Assembly (NCBI RefSeq): GCF_954871325.1
Contig: NC_088775.1
Span: 18,515,561-18,579,560, forward strand
Direction: 5' to 3'
Origin: Gordionus sp. m RMFG-2023
Taxonomy: Eukaryota > Nematomorpha > Gordioida > Chordodea > Parachordodidae
Length of the DNA: 64,000 nucleotides
The position numbers and the translations under genes are program-made. Below the pieces are notes generated by a model. The model ran no database searches and was not told where the DNA came from. It saw nothing but the letters and a program-made list of their open reading frames with translations. How positions within the stretch are numbered: the first letter of the stretch is position 1; each line of letters opens with the position of its first letter. Positions 46,590-58,001 of this stretch are shown here, piece by piece.

Positions 46590-48836
46590 AGATAAATTCT
46601 GCGTTATTCTTTTTTCATACGCCATTAATACTAAATTTTGTTTACGTTTATCCTTCATTGACTCTCTACTGCTAGATAAAACTCTCTTTAATGTAGAGAA
46701 CGAGGCCTCGCAAGAAGCCGTTGATATCCCAATGATTATCGCTGCTGAGTAGCATTTATATAATTCTTTAAATGCATGATTATATTTATTTTTTTATACA
46801 TAATATGTAAGATATTTTCAAAATTATGATTTTCATTAGCTTCCGAAGCTAGCAATCCTTTTGCTATCTTCATTTCATGATGCAGTGTTTCCATATTTAA
46901 GTTTAACAGGGATTTTAATGGGGCCATTTTATCTGATAAAAAATAATCAGGGTCAAGGGGGGACAATGTATTAAAAGATGAAAAAAAATTAAAATCATCT
47001 TCTGTAAATCGGTCTAAAAAAACGATCCACAAAGTTATCTATAATTTCATAATATATCCTTTTTAAAGAACTCCAATTGGAGTCTTTTTCACAATCGAAT
47101 TCTAGTTTGCTATCAACTAAAAAATCTTGGAATTTTTAGGCGTTTTGCGTACCCGTGATGATTTTTGGGGTGTAAGATTAAATTTTGATAAAAGTTTTTC
47201 AGCCTTAATCATAATCAAAGCAAAAGAATTATCACTTCTTTTATTTTTTAATATATTGATAGTAGAATCAATAAAATTTTTAGCATCCACTGGATTAGTA
47301 CCTACTGATTGTAGATACTTATTTAGTGGATCTATTGTAATTAATATCTCATAAATTATGATGGCTAATATAATGTAATTTATATTAATACATTGAGATA
47401 AAAGACCAGAGGCTTCGACTGAATCATGAATTGAAACCTCTGAATTAAGAGTTCTATTAGAAAAGTAAAATAATACTTCACCAATAGCCTCAAAATTCTC
47501 ATAAATAATGCGAGATGTTTCCAAATGACCAGTCCACCTCTGGTCTAAAAGTCTCTTAAGGGTGTAGTCTGTATATTTGCAGGATACGTTAAAACGCCTG
47601 AAAAAATTATACAATGCATTTGATAAATTAAAAAAATTAGATATAATAACAATATTATTATACCAATTTTGAACCACAAGATGCAACTTGTGGTTGTAGC
47701 AATGTATAAAAGGAACATTTTTATTAATTTTTTTTTGAAGAAGTGTTTGAACTTCTCCATTTCGGCCAGACATAACGTTTGCACCATCATATGCCTGGCT
47801 TATTGTATTAGCTGAATTAATATTTAGATCCTTAAGTTGCTTTAAAATGCAATCTGTAATGTTTTCAGCACACTCTAAATTATGATTCCTATTAAATTTT
47901 CTTGGATTTCTCCAGAAAAAATATAGCGAATTATTATGCTCAGGTTTTCACAACCTGAAGCATCTTTTGTCTCATCAGCCTTAAGACAAAAAAAAAGGCA
48001 TCTCGCTTTTATTATATTTGTCTGAAATATGTTCAAGCACCATATCTGCATAATGAATATTACTTCGTTTTGAATCTGTAGTGATATATACTGGGCATTT
48101 TGGTGTATAAATTTCATAATTTTATTTAATTCAGGGTCTTTTTGGATGGTGTAGGAAAACATTGCTAAAGCCCAGAAGAATAAATTATGTTTTCATCTTT
48201 TGCAGCATCCGTAATATTTGTTGAACCAGTCCCACGGAAAGGTAGCTCTTGTATGCTAAGAAATAGCATTAAATCAAATATTGATTTAATATAATATTGG
48301 TTACGATTAATTTGATCACCTCCCAACATTTTAGTTATTTCTGTACCTTTGTTTATATTTTGATTTTTATCATGCCATATTTTAATTGAATTTAAATGAG
48401 CTTTTGAGCTCTCGTGTTTTAGCAGTCCCTTCTTGGCAGCTAACGCATTTTTCCAATTTCTGAATCCCGTTTGTCCAAATTCATCACTTGGATTACACAA
48501 GTATTTCCTACATGGAAAACAAAAGGCAGCGTCAGCTTCTACACTATACTCCAACCAGTCTCGGCCTCTATACCATGATTTTTGAAATGATCTTTGCCTT
48601 CCATTGATATCTTTTTTCGCGTAATTGTTTAATTTGATATGATTTGGTTTATTCTGGCCAATGTCACCTGGGATTTGAATTGAACCATTAGAGGACTTTT
48701 TTGACACTAAAAATATTATAATTAATAAATTGTAATGAGGGAAAGGGTCATAAATAATAATGGTCATCAGGATGGGCGAAGGAAGGGCATGCTGAAAATG
48801 AACAAACACAAAATTTATCTTGTATTTAAGATACAA
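46590..48836 (-). pseudogene. ZMYM1-like hAT transposase (TTF zinc finger, DUF4371, dimerisation)
   Basis: Minus strand. 48836-48165 holds a TTF-type zinc finger (YSVEADAAFCFPCRKYL … LLKHESSKAHLNS). 48162-47875 has KADETKDASGCENLS with the first catalytic Asp region. 47790-47117 has MSGRNGEVQTLLQKK, FIHCYNHKLHLVVQ and RWTGHLETSR of the DUF4371/insertion region. 47032 to about 46590 has ETLHHEMKIAKGLL and the dimerisation end STASCEASFSTLKRV. Only about three or four frameshifts separate the pieces, so the copy is recently dead. Proteins of this type in vertebrates (ZMYM1) are domesticated; here it is a transposase. Confidence 0.88.
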
Positions 48837-48965
48837 GTTACTGTAGTGCCCAACGATGAAGATTATCAGTAAAGTTGATCAGTAAAATTTCAGTATTAAA
48901 AACTAGAAAAAAGTCATAAACATTATATCTTTAAAGATTAACAAAAAAATATAATATTTTTATAT

Positions 48966-49181
48966 TTATAAATCAATTACTAGTTGCTTCTTGACAATGA
49001 GAGACTGAGCTGCTGATTGAGTCTCTTCTTCGTCTTTATTTGTTTTAAAATCAAAATGTAATAATGAAACACCATAATCTCCTACTCCTATTGATATTGT
49101 CAAAAATATATAAATAGAAAAATTTGGGTTAAATTTTAAACTATTTACCATCTTCCTCCTCCTGAGTGTAGTGAGGGTCAT
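48966..49181 (-). CDS. Short unassigned frame at the transposase 5' side
   Basis: A 71-residue minus-strand frame upstream of the ZMYM1-like transposase inside the same element. It contains KTNKDEEETQSAAQS and a run of arginine and lysine. It could be the N-terminal exon of the transposase (the acidic, polar composition fits) or chance. No domain is recognised. Confidence 0.3.
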   Translation of the reverse strand: MTLTTLRRRKMVNSLKFNPNFSIYIFLTISIGVGDYGVSLLHFDFKTNKDEEETQSAAQSLIVKKQLVIDL

Positions 49182-49562
49182 TTTCTAGATTATTAGTTTC
49201 ATTCATATCTTGAAATATGAGTGAATATATTTATTTTAATAATTAAAATTATACAAAAATGATAATATTAATAATAAATGTCTGTCTCTTATCTTATATA
49301 AAATAAATATATATGAAATAATAATATATAGGTATTGCCCTATATCAATATCATATAAGTCATGAAATAATAATATAAATTTATACTAACTATGAGAATG
49401 AATATTTTTGAATAAATATTCAAAATTTATATTAAAAAAATAATCAATTCTAAAAAAAAATTCAAATTTGGGGGGGGGGGGGGGGCAGAAAAAATTTTGG
49501 GGGCCAAGATTTTTTCTGGGGGCCAGGTTTGGGGGCCCCCCACACCCGTGGCTACGGTTCTG

Positions 49563-50262
49563 CTGACCGTCCTTTATTCTCCTCGCTGCTTAATGGTTCA
49601 GGCCATGAGTTTCCTGAAGCCATTCCCTCAGTTAATTACAATTACAACTTAACCAAAATTAGCTCACTCACGCCATTGGTATTCGTTTAAACTGCCTAAT
49701 AACCCAACCACCCCACACATGTTCAGGATGTAGTTCTGCCTTTTTGGGTAATGGAAGACATAGTTTTTATTGGTAGTTCGTGTAAAGGTCGTATCGTTAG
49801 ACATAATTTATGCAATTCGTTCATTCTAAGAGCTTTAAGATCTGCTCAAATTCCCTCTATTCTCAAATCTTCTGGTCTTTTCAGATCTGATGGTAAACGT
49901 CCCGATGGGATTTCTCAAATTCCTTGGAAGCATGGTCAATTCAAGGTCTGGCATTACTCATGTATTGATTCTCTGGCACCTTCCAATCAAACCCTTAACA
50001 TTCTTGAGAAATAGGAGTCACTTAAAATAGCAAAATATTTCGAAATTTCTCAAGAATATATTTCATTCCCATCATTTCCACAACCCTTGCAACCTTTGGA
50101 AATTGTGCTTTATCTTTTTTCAAGGAACTTGGCTCGTACATTCGCAAACTTACGGATGAACCTCACGAAGGTTCTAAGACAAAGACTCGCCATTGTTATT
50201 CACAAAGCTAATTACATTAGTTTCATAGGTAGCCTCATCCCACATGATGATTAGTTTTAACT
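49563..50262 (+). pseudogene. LINE-like retroelement relic, 3' part
   Basis: Continuation of 45300-46319 after the hAT insertion. Plus strand: CTDRPLF-type tail, a cysteine-containing stretch (HTCSGCSSAFL, about 49718), then 49751-50014 with RHNLCNSFILRAL, LFRSDGKRPDGISQIPW and FKVWHYSCIDS. A DGKRPDG…PW…W arrangement is characteristic of the C-terminal domain of this RT type and resembles a PD-(D/E)XK nuclease core, though the usual W-D-x-T is W-H-Y-S here. The end (RQRLAIVIHKANYISFIGS, about 50180-50240) is in another frame. Confidence 0.65.
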
Positions 50263-50473
50263 TTACTCCTCTCTTTTCCCCCCTTATAACTAATATATGT
50301 ATAAATATAATATATAAATAAATAAATAAAAACTGTTTAAATATATTTTTAATTTAATATTGTTATTTTTTTTAAATTTAAATTTAATATTTAAAATTTA
50401 GAAAAAATCAATTCAGTATAATCAATATGATATTCTGGGGCGATATTTAAACAAACAGCTCATAAGGAATGAT

Positions 50474-52031
50474 CATAGGCGTAGCCATGGGGGGGCAAGG
50501 GGAAATTCCCATCCCCCCTTCAGAAATTTATCACTTTATGTGAATATCATTTTAAGCTGATAAAAAAATCCCCCTTAGTCTTCCCCCCACTCCCTGACCC
50601 CCAAAAATGTATGCATATATCTTAAAACAATAATTTGAAAGAAAGAATGTATAAGTTGATATTTTTTTATAAAACTATTCATCATAGTTTATACATTTTT
50701 GGGAGAAAGCATTTATATATAAAAAAAGTGAACCAAAAATGTTTTTTAAGATATGGAATATAAGTCAAAGATAAGTCTTAAGACAAAAGTGAAATGTATT
50801 ATAATTATTAATAATAGATCCATAAAATTACTAAATAATATAATATATAAAATATAATTATTTATAAAGTGAGTAATTTTAATTTATTTATCTTAATAAA
50901 AGTAAAATATAATTATAAAACTATTAATAAAATTAAATCATAAATTAAATAAAAAAAATTAAAGCACAATACAAACAGTGGAATATTATATGTTGTAGAT
51001 TTACAGTATATCTAATTTTATCAATAATCATATGGCAATCAAGTAATTTTTACCATTTTAGCGAATTATATATGTTAAATAGACACGGTGGCAGGCAAAG
51101 ATGAGACAAAAATTTATTTATAAAAAATTAATTTAACATTATTGAACATGTCTAAATTTTAAAGTTTATATAGTTTTATAAAATAATATGAATTTGAATA
51201 TAAAATAAATAAAATAAAATAAGTTTGTAAAAGTCGCGATATATTTTATAAAAGGTCGTAAGCGATATATTTATATAAGATTATAAGCGATATATTTATA
51301 AAAGGTCATAAGCGATATATTTATAAAAGGTCATCAGTAGAAATCGCGATGTATTCATATATTATAATTATTTTAACTTATTTTAATTAATATAATTTAT
51401 TTATTTTATTTTAAATAATTATCTCTAACAATATATTTTACAGAAAACTATAAAATATTGATAAGGACATCAGAAAATATCTTTTAAATACATTGTGGGA
51501 TGAATAATATGAAGATTAATTTTTAATATAATTTATATTTAAAATAATTAGATGGCGTTAAAAAATTGAATGCAAATTGTTGCATATTTATTATCAATAT
51601 TGATAAGTAAAAATTGTTAAAATTTTAACTGTAATATATTCTCTAACTGTCAGATATGTCTGTAAAAGTGGAATTTTACCTAGTATTTGGTAACTAATTC
51701 TATATAATAGAGGAATATCAACTATATGTCTACTTACTTTTTATAAATATATTTCTTATATTTGTTTGTAGTAAATTATTACCATGCTTTTATATAAATG
51801 TATTACAAGTAATTTATTATATTTTAGATAACTAATAAAAATATATTTCATATTTGTTCCAGGCTTATTTTTTTTATTAAAATTAACCTCCTATCTTGTA
51901 AAAATATTTTATGACTATATATCGACTAAAGTAATCCGGCCGAAGGCCCAACTAAAATGGGGTCTGGGGGCGAAACCCCCAGTAATTTTTTAATTCCCCT
52001 CCCCCTTAGGAAAATCCTGGCTACGCGTATG
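50474..52031. mobile_element. hAT MITE (GGCGTAGCCA ends)
   Basis: A 1558-bp non-coding element with ends CATAGGCGTAGCCATGG and CATACGCGTAGCCAGG (inverted). Flanks match at 5 of 8 bases, so the target duplication is uncertain. The right subterminal region (51930-52027) carries GGCCGAAGGCC and GGGGGCGAAACCCCC hairpins, as at 25870-25985. The termini resemble those of the ZMYM-type hAT at 46328, so mobilisation in trans is plausible (inference). Confidence 0.65.
51228..51345 (+). repeat. Short tandem repeat, about 30-bp unit
   Basis: Four units of AAAAGGTCATAAGCGATATATTTAT type inside the MITE at 50474-52031. Confidence 0.6.
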
Positions 52032-52389
52032 AAATTGATTATTATTTGGACGCTATATTTTAAAATTTTATATTCAAACAATTATAAAAAAAATTCCTCT
52101 TGTTTTAATCTTATTCCATTTTACGCTTATTAATAGAATTTCCTAAGGTGATTTGTAGGTACGTCCTGCCTATTATTTGATTAATGGGCAATCATATATT
52201 TTCCTCTATTATGGGGTAAAAGAAGGATGGGTGATGGTCCATGTGGATATGTAAAAAGGAAACATTCTTCTCCTCAGTATTTTAATTTATTTTCTTACTG
52301 TGGCTAACGATCAAAAATCGTCATGCACATTTGTTACGAATTTGCAGATAAAAAAAAATATAGGCATTTAAGATTATTTTAATTTAAAG

Positions 52390-52665
52390 TCCTCCAGAGA
52401 CCTGCAGGCCATACCGGGCCGTATTTTAATTGTTTTAAATATAACCGGGTCGGACCTGAAATTTTTTTTAAAAAAAATATACGGGCCGGGCCATTTATTT
52501 TAAAACCAAATATTTGAAATCGCCATTATTAGCTATAAAATTCAAATAAATAAAATATATTTTTAAAAAATCTGGACCGGGCCTAAAAATATAAAACCTG
52601 GACCGGGCCGAAAAAAATATTTGAAAAAAAATCCGGCCCGGGTGGTGAAAATGGTATCTTTGCAG
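52390..52665. repeat. Cluster of GGGCCGG motifs in AT-rich DNA
   Basis: At least six ACCGGGCC / GGGCCGGGCC / GGCCCGGG motifs, spaced by A+T-rich DNA. Motif clusters of this kind occur just inside hAT ends in this window, so this is probably the end of an unrecognised hAT/MITE. No partner terminus was found. Confidence 0.4.
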
Positions 52666-52745
52666 GATTTTTCTCATGGAAAAGGTCCACGCGCTTGGAG
52701 GAACATTAAAAGAATCAGCAGCGCGTTCAAGCCTTCAACATATGA

Positions 52746-52949
52746 GTTCTGGACTTAACACCAGTTGATTTATATCAGTTTGCAAAACAAAACATGCCAT
52801 CAAGTAAATTTTACATTCAACGAACGGTACAATTTAGAGAGATTAAACTTCGAGAAAGATTCAGTTTAGCTCGCCTCATTCCAGGAACTCGGATAGTACA
52901 TTCTGTATTTACTTTGAGCTTAAGTAAACTTAAATCAAAAATATATTGA
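52746..52949 (+). CDS. Unrecognised open frame, 67 codons
   Basis: Open from just after a stop at 52743 to a stop at 52947. The residues look coding: YIQRTVQF and REIKLRERFSLARLIPGTR. GC content is higher than the flanks. There is a methionine at codon 20 only, so if real it is an exon or a fragment of a mobile-element protein. I cannot assign a family. Confidence 0.3.
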   Translation, partial: VLDLTPVDLYQFAKQNMPSSKFYIQRTVQFREIKLRERFSLARLIPGTRIVHSVFTLSLSKLKSKIY

Positions 52950-53554
52950 CATGCAAAGAGAGGACTTCAGACACCAGGTCAAAATCTGATTCATGATAAC
53001 AAGATTTAAAAAAAAAATTCTCTTTTTATATTGCGCAGCTGATGCGTCAGTGTAGATATAAAAAATAAATAAGCTGATAAAATCTTTAATTTGTGTAAGT
53101 GAAAGTTATTTTTGTATTAATTATAATTTTGATAATATATATTATAATAGTTTTTGTAAATATTTATCATATTGTTTTTTATATATATTAAATATTACAA
53201 TTTTATAATTCATACCAACTGGATATATTATTAAATCAGATTGTTTGGACAAATATATTTATTAAAAAAGTCTTGGATCATAGCTGTAAAAATAGGGTTA
53301 ATGCAGGACTCAGGTTCCAAAATAGTACAGCTAATTAAAATTTGCACAAGTTTGAATTCGTTAAACTTTTTATCGACCGCGCCATTTTTATAGTGTTTTT
53401 TTTAATAATTATGGAAATATAGAAATCTTTTGTTGTATTTTTTGTAGTAATAGAATTTTCGCCATTTTATTTCATCTCATAATAAATAATATAATTTTTT
53501 GTTATTCAAATTCAAATTCATATGATAATATATAATAATGAAAATAAACATTTT

Positions 53555-53665
53555 ACAAAAAATACAAAAATAACAAAACAGCAATTCAATACTTATCACC
53601 AATCTATTGGGTTTCGTTCGTATTCTTTTTGGATAACTATCTTGACTTGTAATTCAATTCATCGT
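53555..53665 (+). repeat. Repeat shared with 107-200
   Basis: Same-orientation match to the segment just before the RT of the Gypsy fossil at the window start. It continues into CT-rich sequence (53680-53740). No coding region follows. Confidence 0.5.
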
Positions 53666-54289
53666 TAGTGCTTATTATGTCCTGCACTCTCTTCGGTTCT
53701 CTCTTCCACTTCGGGTTTCTCTTCTAATTCGTATTCATCAGTTAATATATTTTTGGTTTATTAAATGTTTGATAATCCGAATTACCGTGGAAAAACATAG
53801 GTCATAGGAAAATTGGGTGAACGTGTAAACGTTTTCTCGTGAGATACAATTATATTCATAATTTAGTTAAAGATAAAATATTAATTAAAAAATTGATATC
53901 AAATCTTTTAGTCTTATATAATTCTAAAATAATTTAATGTGCAGATTTACAATACAAAAATCTATAATAGGATAATGTTAAAATATTCTATATTTTTAAA
54001 GTAGCCCCTCTATTAATTAAAATGTTTTGATAACTTTATAGATTTTCTCGTAAGATAGAAATACTTTCATAAATTAGTTAAAAATATAAAGAAAATTATC
54101 TGTTATTGAATTAAGAATATAAATATAAATAATTTATTATAATAATGAAATAAATTTTTATTATATGTGTAAACAACATTTTTACATTGGTGAATAAAAT
54201 ATTATGTAAGTACAATAATATTTCGCATGTATTATAACACAAATTTACTAATTTTATTATATGATGGGTGAAAAATTTTACCTAGTAAA

Positions 54290-55470
54290 ATAATTTAGCT
54301 AAAATCAAAAGGAATCAGAAATTTTACTATCTTATGAGGTGTGATTTTAACTTGGTTTGTTTTTAAGAATATAAATATTATAAGTTGAAGGTATAAATAT
54401 TTTACAACTTTGGATAATTAAACAAATACCTATAAGTCAAATAATTTAGTTAAAATCAAAATGAATAAGAAATTTTTACAACTTTAGATAATTAAATCAA
54501 TACACATAAGATAGTCAAATAATTTAGCTATAATCAAAATGAATATAAATTTTCCTATCTTATGAGGTATGATTTTGGAACTTATATAAATAAAATTTTT
54601 TAACTTGGTTTGTTTTTATGAATATATATAATATAAGTTGAAGGGATAAATATTTTACAACTTTGGATAATTAAACCAATACCTGAAAAAGTCAAATAAT
54701 TTTGCTAAAATTAAAATGAATCATAAATTTTCCTATCTTATTAGATATGATTTTGTAATTTATATAAATTAATATTTTTAATTTGGTTTGTTTTTATGAG
54801 TATAAATATAATAAGTTGAAGGCATAAATATTTTACAAGTATAATTAAACCTATACCTATAAAAAAGTTAAATAATTTAGCTACAAAATGAATCAGAAAT
54901 TTTTCTTATCTTGTTAAATGTGATTTTTTAATTTATATAAATTAAAATTTTTAACTTGGTTTCTTTTTATTAATATAAATATTATAAGTTGCAGGCATAA
55001 ATATTTTACAACTTTGAATAATTAAATCAATACCAAAAGTCAAATAATTTAGCTAAAATCAAAATGAATCAGAAAATTTCCTATCTTATGAGGTATGATC
55101 TTGTAATTTATATAAATTAAAATTTTTAACTTGGTTTTTTTTAAGAATATAAATTATAAGTTGAAGGCATAAATATTTTACAACTTTGGATAATTAAACC
55201 AATTCCTATAAAAAAGTCATAGAAAAAATCAAAATGAATCATAAATTTTCCTATCTTATGAGATGTGATTTTGTAATTTACATAAATTAATTATAACTTG
55301 GTTTTTTTTTTGAATATATATATTATAATTGAAGGCATAAATATTTAACAACTTTGGATAATTAAACCAATACCATATAAAAGTCAAATAATTTAGCTAA
55401 AATCAAAATGAATAAGAACTTTTCCTATCTTATGGTGAATTAAATTTTTAACTTGATCTGTTTTTATTGA
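54290..55470. repeat. AT-rich satellite, about 175-bp monomer, six to seven copies
   Basis: A landmark, TTTTCCTATCTTATGAG-like, recurs near 54541, 54717, 54890, 55066, 55234 and 55410 (spacing 168-176 bp), with a less regular copy before. Each monomer also carries AACTTGGTTTGTTTTT, TATAAGTTGAAGGCATAAAT and CAACTTTGGATAATTAAACC. Monomers differ by point changes and small indels. A length near one nucleosome repeat is typical of satellites. Confidence 0.85.
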
Positions 55471-56002
55471 GGTAGATTTTAGTAGTTATTCTAATTTATA
55501 AAAAAAAAATATAATTTCAAAAATATTGAAAAAATTATACTTGGTTTTTTTCTTCTTTTCATATGAGTTATCCTAAAAAAAACTTATTTAATATATGTGT
55601 GTTAATTAATATATGTGGATTGTGTAAGAAGTGAAATATTAATAGAAGATTGTGTAAGAGAAATACTAAAACAAGATTTTGTAAGATGTTTATGATGTAT
55701 AAGAAGTCGTTTCTGATATGTAAAGTGTAATGGTAGCAAGTGCATGAATGTTTGAATTTGGTATGATATTATCATTGGACCGAATACGCTATAATCATTT
55801 TTATTGGACGAATATTTTTTAAAGAACATTATTGGCTAAATTTGATTGACGATTTTTGAGGATTATTATAATAGATTGTTATCATTTTAAAATTTAAACT
55901 AATAATAAATAATAATTTTGCGTGTTTTTTAGATGCTTGAAGTCCCACTTCCGTTTTTATATTTTATTTTTTGAATTACCTTATTTATTACAACGAGTTT
56001 CT

Positions 56003-56880
56003 ATTTATCTTAATTCTTTTTTATAAAATTATATTTAATAAGATTTGTGGAATATTGCTATTTCTAATTGATTTAATATATATTATTTATTGTCATAATT
56101 TTTTTCGTTTTATTTTTATATAAGTTAGCTTACACAAAAAAAAATTTTTTTTGATTAAACTGAGAATGGACATCATAACTCCAAAAATTGATGGAAACTT
56201 CAAATGTTTTTCGTTTTATGTTTATATAAGTTAATTTACATTTCACAAAATGAGTCAAAAAAATAATATATTTTTTAAAACCCAAAAATCTAAAAAAATG
56301 ACTGTACTCAGAATGGACATCATAACTCCAAAAATAATGATGGAAACTTCAAATTTTTTCATTTTATGTTTTTATAAGTTTTCTACACAAATTCAGTCAA
56401 AAAAATTATATATTTTTTAAATTCAAATCTAAAAAAAATGACTAAATTGAGAATGTACAAAAATAATGATGGAAACTTCAAATTTCTTTTATTTTATGAT
56501 TTTATAAGTTTATACCAAATAAATTAATCCAGAGCAAAGAATTATGCTCCTATAATTCATATTATTTTTAATTAAAAACCAAATTTTAAATCTATTATAC
56601 CATCGAAATTTATTTATGATTTTAAAATTTTATTATGGGCGTTATATTTTATATAATAATATTATAAATTTATAGACTACTTTTTCTTCCATGTTCTATT
56701 TTATTTATGTAGATAATTTTAATTTTGGATAAATTTGATTTATATAATAAAAACATTTTATTTATAATTTTAAAATATAATTATGCTATAAAATAAAAAT
56801 AAATTTTACAAGTCAATTCTCAGTTTATCTGTCCATACTTAGTTTACCTGTCAATTCTCACTTTAGTTACACCGTTGAGA
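56003..56880 (+). repeat. AT-rich dispersed repeat, copy 2 (uninterrupted)
   Basis: Counterpart of 2012-3850 with the same ordered landmarks but without the MITE at the TAGATAATTTTAATTTTG site (about 56711). Confidence 0.65.
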
Positions 56881-57675
56881 AAATATAATAAATGATATAA
56901 ACCCACTTAGGAAATATAATAAACGACATATACGCACTTTTAGAGTGCGCAAATATAAAAAATGATATACCCACATTCGAAGAGTGAGCAAATATAAAAA
57001 AATGATAATATAAAAAAATGGGTAAGTCACTGAAACTCGGCCATTATGACTATTGGTTAATCTCAATGTGTGCCACAACATAATTGCAAGTTATCTGCTG
57101 TGAAACATTTATGTTTATTAATTATAAATACATAAATAAAAATGGGAACATAAAAAAAAATAATAGAATTAAGCAAAATGTTTAGATATCAAATTGGTAC
57201 AAACATAAAAATTATCACAACTGATGAATTTCCATATTATATAGAAAAAAATGAATATATGCATTTGTCGGGAATTTATCCATGATAGAAGAGAATAAGG
57301 CAAGGGGAGATAAAGACAAATTGGGAATATTCTAGAAGGGTCACCATAAATATCCAAGCCATGATATGTGTAAATTTTTGAGGGGTGTAACTCATTTATC
57401 AGAAGGTCATTGGAATCCCATATTAAAATAAGAAAATGGACCAAAAAATTTTGTACTATAAGGCCTTTGATGGTTACATTATCAAATATAGTATAAGACA
57501 TTTTCTTCAACTTGGTCAAATTCAGACTTTGATTTTAAAATATTTTATTTTTATAAATATTATTTTAAAAAATAACTATAACACTTCTTATTAAATTTTA
57601 ATGCTTATACATTTTCAATGGATATTAAGTGTCTCAAATTTTTCTAAATATATTTCATAAATTTTATACTAATTT
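56881..57675. other. Intergenic with one unconvincing frame
   Basis: A 116-codon minus-strand frame at 57519-57169 has no recognisable domain and a hydrophobic, AT-biased composition. I do not call it a gene. Confidence 0.3.
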
Positions 57676-58001
57676 CAGGGATCCAAACCGAAACGAATAT
57701 CGGTTCAGGTTCAGGTTCGGATAAAAATAACGGTTCAAGGTTCGGTTCGTAAAAAAATAAAATATCGGTTCGGTTCGAATCTCTAAAAACTGGTTTGAAC
57801 ACTTTTGTATTCAAACCTACATTCGAATTATGTATAGGGAAAATATTTTTTTATTTTAATTTAAAAAACAAATGTATAAAACCTTCATTTTTATTAATTG
57901 CATATTATAAAATAATATTTAATTTATATAAAAATAAATATCAATGTTTAATTTTAATATGAACAATATTTTACTTTTTTTTACTTAAATTTTTTTTTAT
58001 C

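Larger units (their letters stand above)
46328..49562 (-). mobile_element. ZMYM1-like hAT transposon, nearly complete
   Basis: A 3235-bp element with ends CAGGGCCGTAGCCAGG and CAGAACCGTAGCCACGG (inverted) and a perfect 8-bp duplication CTGACCGT (46320-46327, 49563-49570). The minus strand encodes a transposase in four large overlapping pieces (see 46590-48836). G-rich tracts lie just inside both ends. It is inserted in a LINE-like relic and is the best preserved DNA transposon in the window. Confidence 0.92.

Noticed and set aside
57169-57519. 116-residue minus-strand frame as a gene
   Set aside because: Hydrophobic, I/L/F/Y-rich composition expected from AT-rich DNA; no domain, no splice or start context that stands out.
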